Source: Polytrichum commune
Taxonomy: Eukaryota; Streptophyta; Polytrichopsida; Polytrichales; Polytrichaceae
NCBI GenBank assembly: GCA_950295325.1
Contig: OX485805.1
Coordinates: 54,336,758-54,400,757 of the forward strand
DNA: 64,000 nucleotides
Reading direction: 5' to 3'
Made by a program: the position numbers and the translations under genes. The notes under the pieces are model-generated. The model worked only from the letters and a program-made list of their open reading frames with translations, ran no database searches and was not told where the DNA came from. Shown here one piece after another: positions 59,210 to 64,000 of the stretch. Positions within the stretch are counted from its first letter, which is position 1, and the number at the start of each line of letters is the position of its first letter.

Positions 59210-59614
59210 TCCCAATCAAGACCCCGTCATCGGCAATTTGTAGGGTACCGAATTTCTATCACATTGGGACTAAAGTTCATCACGCCATAACCAATAATGT
59301 CATGACACATGTCCTAGTTTTAAGTGCCGAAGTGAGGAGGAACAAACATGTATGACAAACTCTAGACATTGGTAATATGTTCGGGTCAACTTTTGGCTTT
59401 AAAAAATTCATAATAATTTCAATTTAAGGAATAAAATTACTATAAACTTTTTTGTAATCCTCCTACTTTCTATCGTCCTACACGGGAATTCTTGTTTGCA
59501 CCGCCTTATAGTTCTCCAACTTTGGCGCATGATCTCTTGAGTGATTCTTTATGGACGCATCTATATATATATGGTGTGTACATTTTAGAGGAGGAAGCCA
59601 AGTCCTTTACACTA

Positions 59615-59925
59615 CACTAAATATGAAATTTAGTGTTTGATACACTAAATATCACTAACCCTATGAAAGTAAATAACATTAAATGTAAACTCAAACACTA
59701 AATATCAACTATGGTCACATGTGGAAGTTGCATGCACGAATTTAGCGTTAGTAAGAATATGAGAAAAAAATTGACAATGATTAAAAGAGAAAGGAGGTGA
59801 CAGTAGGGTTAGTGGCAGCGCATTTATGTCTAACACTAATTACCAACGAATTGAAAATTAGTGTTGAGCAGGATAGGGTGGTAACAACACTAAATATAAT
59901 CAAACACTAAATATCATATCTAGTG
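59615..59925. mobile_element. MITE, CACTAAATAT-type, variant C
   Basis: TA-CACTAAATATGAAATTTAGT at the left end and CACTAAATATCATATCTAGTG at the right. Additional ACACTAAATATCA copies lie just inside both ends. The inner sequence differs from the A copies. Confidence 0.6.
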
Positions 59926-61680
59926 CACTGATTATCAGGTCAAATTCAACGCCTATTAGTATTGAAGTGCTGTCACGAAATATAGTATGATACATAATCA
60001 TTGAATTTTGAACTGTGGACTTTTAAATACTTAAAAATCTGAGATCCATCTTGATTTTATTGGGAACGGAAGAAGGTGTCAAGTTGGTAAGATTAAAGTA
60101 TATTTGAAGGAGTTCATGATGTGACCCTTCGGTTTTTAGCTTGAAAAAACTGAATACAATGCACTTGGGTGAGATATTTCCACAGAATCAAATAAAAACA
60201 GCATTGGTTTCGCGTTTACACCAACGTGAATGGGAGTACATTATTCTTTGCCTTGATCTTGTTTTATCAGTCTTCAAGGTAAGGTTACTTCTTTCCTTTC
60301 AAAAGGTTGGTTTCTTTGGGTGACTTGGTCATCAAGAGGGCTTACCTTCCAAGGAGACATTTTCAAACCAATACAAGCTAAAATGGAATTTTTTTAAAAC
60401 AAGATCAATACTCGATAATCAAAGAATTTATGTCAAATATTACAGTTGACTTCATCCTTTCCAATCTAGTCTTGTTCAATTATTGATTGGAGATGTGCTT
60501 TAGGCTATAATTACATCCAAATCTATGTCATGCGAGCCTCCTCTCCTATGGGTGAAATGTTCACAACACCCGCCGAGGGGGAGGGCGAATCGGGGGAGGG
60601 GAGGGTGAAAAAACTAAGTAATATTGTCTTGTTTGGAGGTTTCTATTATAAGCTAACTAAACCTTCTGAATAGGGGCCAAATCCCCGAATTGGTCTAGTG
60701 AACTGAAAATTGGGATAAGATGCTAACCAACCTATAGGGGTTATTTTTTACTATTGTTGCTTTGAAAGTTGTTGGAAAACCAAGTCGCCTCTTTGTTAGG
60801 GTACATCTAGCCTCACAAAGGTTGTGAAATTGCATAAATTACTTTGCTTTGCCATGCCTAAGATAAAGAAAAGAGTCCAAGTTTCTAGACTTGAACATAC
60901 ACAGACTTTTCTCTCCATAGTATTACACTATATATTGTGGCATTAAAATTGGTGTGCTATTATAAGTAGAGTGGTCTATGTGACTATTGCAAGACATTAG
61001 TGTGGCTTGATGAATAGTGTGGGCCTCAATAAATCAAATGTGTAGTGTAGTAGTTTATTAAAAAGAGATATATTAGACATTCATGCCTAATATAAATTGT
61101 ATACCAACCAATTAGTTTGTGGGTATAGAAGTTACTATCTATGTTTGTAGGTCACAGTTTGATCAAGGAGACATCACTTTTATGTCCTTTCAATCAATTA
61201 TGGGAGAGACATTAAATTTGAATTTTGGTAGGTTTTTCCTCATTAAAACATATTAACCCCTAAAAGCCAAGGCAAACATTTTTGTCCAGGTGCATTGCTT
61301 GACAATACCAACATACATGTTTAATTTTAATCTTATAAGTATGGACACATGACAATTTTAAATTTGTATGAACAATCTAAATTCTACAAACTTTCCATCC
61401 ATGCAATCAATTTTTATCATAAGAAGTGTTGATTTATGTTGATGAGCATTTGAATTGGACTGAAGAGATTTTAAGACAACTTTGGGGTGATTCTGCTTTG
61501 GCCTTGAGGATTTTAACATGTCCCTCACTAGCATGTGGATACATGTCCACATTGGAAGTTGTTTTCTTCATAATTTGTTCATCTCAATATGATAGGTTAT
61601 TTTGTGAAAAGGGGCACTATAGGATATGGTGGTTGCTCAACAATACATTGGTTTTCAATATGCATATTTAGGCTAGCCTA
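59926..61680. other. Intergenic, no gene recognised
   Basis: Short open frames only. GGGGGAGGG-type simple sequence lies near 60577-60605. A possible MITE remnant with ATTACACTATATATTGTGGC and a GTAGTGTAGTAG end lies at about 60920-61050, but its ends are not convincing. Confidence 0.4.
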
Positions 61681-61905
61681 CAATACACAGTTTTTGGAAT
61701 AAATAGCGTCACTTACTATTCGGAGTTACAACGCCCAATGACTTTCTACTTATAGTTTCTTAAATCAAATAAATACAATGTTTATATTCTACAATGTCTA
61801 AGTAACCTTATTGATCTTTGTCACTAGAAAAGGATATCTATACCAAACTTTTATAAGATTGCATGAATTTTAATAATGAGTGACACTAAGTACCATAAAT
61901 GATAT
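61681..61905. mobile_element. MITE related to B1, diverged copy B2
   Basis: AGCGTCACTTACTATTCGGA at the left and GAGTGACACTAAGTACCATA at the right match the TIRs of B1 at 35994. The middle is different and the ends are eroded. Confidence 0.55.
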
Positions 61906-64000
61906 AATGACTTTCTAGATTCTCTCATTGGTTGAGATATGAGTGGCAATCCCACTTTGGATCACACAACATCAAAAGAATACTAGAAATTGGGTGAGAA
62001 AGTGACATAAAATCCTACATGTCCAATATGGACGATGTTTGGGTTCACATGAATTTTACAGCGAGACAACTCAAACAAATATTCTCGTTGTAAAATGAAG
62101 GCAATGGAGATTCTATATATTGCAACGTTTACTTTAACTTTAAATAGTGTGTCTCCAGTCAAAGCATTCTTCAAACCAAATCCCATGACGAACTTGGCTT
62201 CTAATAATAAGTGGATTAGAATCTCTCTTGGTCATGGCTTTAGACCGCCAACTATGACCACGAGTATCCTATATCACTTTTTCTCAAGGTCCTTAATCAT
62301 GTGTGTAAAACGACCCTCGATGTCATGGAAGTGAATCCTTTGTTTACTTCGAATGTTAGACTTAACATGGGACATGAGTTCAATTTTTTACTTTCTAAAT
62401 CCTAGGCATTAAGAAACAAACAAAATAAAACAAATTAAAACCAGACGAAAACAAATAAATAAAATTTGCTATGGAGTGGAAAGTGCATGAAAATGGCAAC
62501 TCCTCGAAGTGGATCTTATTTAGTCCACATTGACCACAAAACATGGTAAATTTTGGGAGAAATTGACCTTGATTACATGCTTATTTGCTAGGTCTAATTG
62601 GATTGTGAGCAACTCTTGTTGTAAAACGTTGCCTTGACTCTAATTTGAGTCCCATAATTGATCCAGAACATTGCAAGAGCATAATAATGCATATGGAAAT
62701 TCTTTGAAATTGGCAATTCCCCTTGAGTAGATGATTCTAGCACGGCTTCAAAATGTTTTTGGAGCGATGAAATGTGATACATGTTGTTTGTTGCCTAGTC
62801 TAATTGGATGGTTGGACTCACAACTGTTGTGAAACGTCATTGACTTGTTGTGACTTGGAACCCCAAATAATGGAATTGTGGTGTTATTCAAGAATTTCCG
62901 GGATAGATTGCGTGTTCAAAAAGTGTAATAATCTTAAGGTATGTATAAGACCCCCTTGTTAGACCCCGAGTACATTTTCGAGAGTGTCGGTAAAGCTCAC
63001 CTCCAATGTTGCAACAGGTTGGACCATATCACATTCAAAGGAGTCAACATTTACAAGTTCTTGGGAGTATTCCTCTTGGTTTGTGTGGGTGTTGGGATGA
63101 ATGAATTGATGTCATAATAAGGTCACATTTGAGAAGGCCAACTAAAAACAATTTATATTTTTTGCATCATTTTTGGGTAGCTAATGTTATAAGTTATAAG
63201 CGAGTCACATTTTTTAGTTCTTAGACATGTGCTATCTTTTCCTAGTTCAACTCATGGGTTATTTTATTATTCAAGTTACTCCTTTAATCATGGAAATCAT
63301 CATTGATTTCATAAATGAGCATCCTAGTATATACATACCTAACCCTCAAATCCTATGACTATGTTCCACCCAATCATATTGAAAATATTTGTGTGAATCA
63401 AATATTCCCAATCAATCACGTGGGAACCATGAGCCTGCGTTTATGGGACGTAGGTGCGGTTTAATTTGGCCTTTTCATGAGTTCAAAGCATTTGCCTTTG
63501 AAAAAGGTAAGTATTCTTCAAGGTCCCTCTCATTCTTATGATATCCACTTCATGACCTTACTTTCACACACACGCACACACACACACATGTGTATATATT
63601 TATAATTCGATTCAAATGTGAAGGAACACTATAATTACACTAGTGGCAACATTGATTTTGTCTTTCTTTCTTACTCAATCTTTAAATGACTAAGTGACTC
63701 CTCGGACTTTGCATTATACATGATTGCAATTTATGGTTGTTTATAATTGCAATTCAAAGCCATTGGTGTCAACTTGTACAATTACAAAAATCTAAATGAC
63801 TTGGTGGCCCTATTAATAAATTGAACCATAATTGTTATGAAGCAACATTGGAAAGAATTGATGCCATTTATGCATAATTAGTGCCAAAGGAGGATATATG
63901 GGAGCACAACACGATGGAATATATACTTGTGGACCACAAAAAGCGCCCCCTCTTCTTTAGGACCCCATTGCCATTAGAAACTTTGTTATTTTAGTTCTAT
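61906..64000. other. Intergenic, no gene recognised
   Basis: AT-rich. A (CA)n run lies at about 63565-63589. Frames of up to 79 codons (62095-62334) have no recognised similarity. Confidence 0.45.

Larger units (their letters stand above)
58579..59561 (-). mobile_element. MITE, GAGGCGCC family, copy 6, split by nested insertions
   Basis: TA-GAGGCAC-type left end (58577-58580) and GACGCATC-TA right end (59561-59563). The interior after 59219 is collinear with copy 3. The 620-bp interruption begins after GTTCCCAATCA and is itself a composite (58599-59209). Confidence 0.8.

Noticed and set aside
24048-59925. CACTA (EnSpm) superfamily for the CACTAAATAT-ended MITEs
   Set aside because: The ends read CACTA, but 3-bp target duplications are not consistent between copies, while TA on both sides is. 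A TA-target family fits better.

Overview
This window is nuclear DNA of a land plant, rich in A and T and poor in genes. Support comes from an interstitial plant-type telomere repeat (TTTAGGG units) at 7244-7266, plant-style GT-AG introns, and two plant heavy-metal-associated (HMA) domain genes. The sparse gene content and the retention of pogo-type transposases fit a large non-seed plant genome (bryophyte, lycophyte or fern). That placement is inference, and I cannot name the species. Only two intact genes are supported. Both are on the minus strand and are paralogues: 33932-35321 (288 aa) and 53286-54649 (262 aa). Each has a 7-codon first coding exon (MGSRxRE), a phase-0 intron of about 0.5 kb, and one large exon with an HMA domain carrying a CxxC metal-binding pair. 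This domain is followed by a Gly/Tyr/Arg-rich tail with four R-x-x-S motifs and a conserved C-terminal block. They look like a dispersed tandem duplication. Almost everything else that can be read is transposon-derived. Layout: 1-3.5 kb holds unresolved repeats. 3.9-5.1 kb holds a broken gene for a BTRD-repeat plus beta-lactamase-like serine hydrolase. 6.0-9.5 kb holds two adjacent degenerate pogo/Tigger-type transposons, both ending in a PCNA-binding (PIP) box. 12.0-12.5 kb is a MITE with an 8-bp target-site duplication (TSD). 14.8-15.9 kb is a 1.03-kb near-perfect palindrome. 22.4-23.6 kb is a non-autonomous hAT element with 8-bp TSDs. 30.9-31.5 kb is a Tc1/mariner-IS630-type transposase relic. 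39.9-41.2 kb is a Mutator-like element with 496-bp terminal inverted repeats (TIRs) and a 9-bp TSD. 41.3-41.8 kb is a LINE relic. 42.0, 48.7 and 58.6 kb carry PIF/Harbinger-type MITEs, two of them nested inside other elements. Several MITE families recur across the window: a GAGGCGCC-ended family with six copies, a CACTAAATAT-ended group with about eight, and an AACTACAC-type family with two. One MITE lies 0.57-0.67 kb upstream of the start codon of each HMA gene. I see no tRNA, rRNA, CRISPR, virus or bacterial-style operon. No multi-gene system is supported. The points of interest are the paralogous HMA genes with micro-exons, the conserved PIP boxes in the transposases, the hydrolase pseudogene, and the intact boundaries of several non-autonomous elements.
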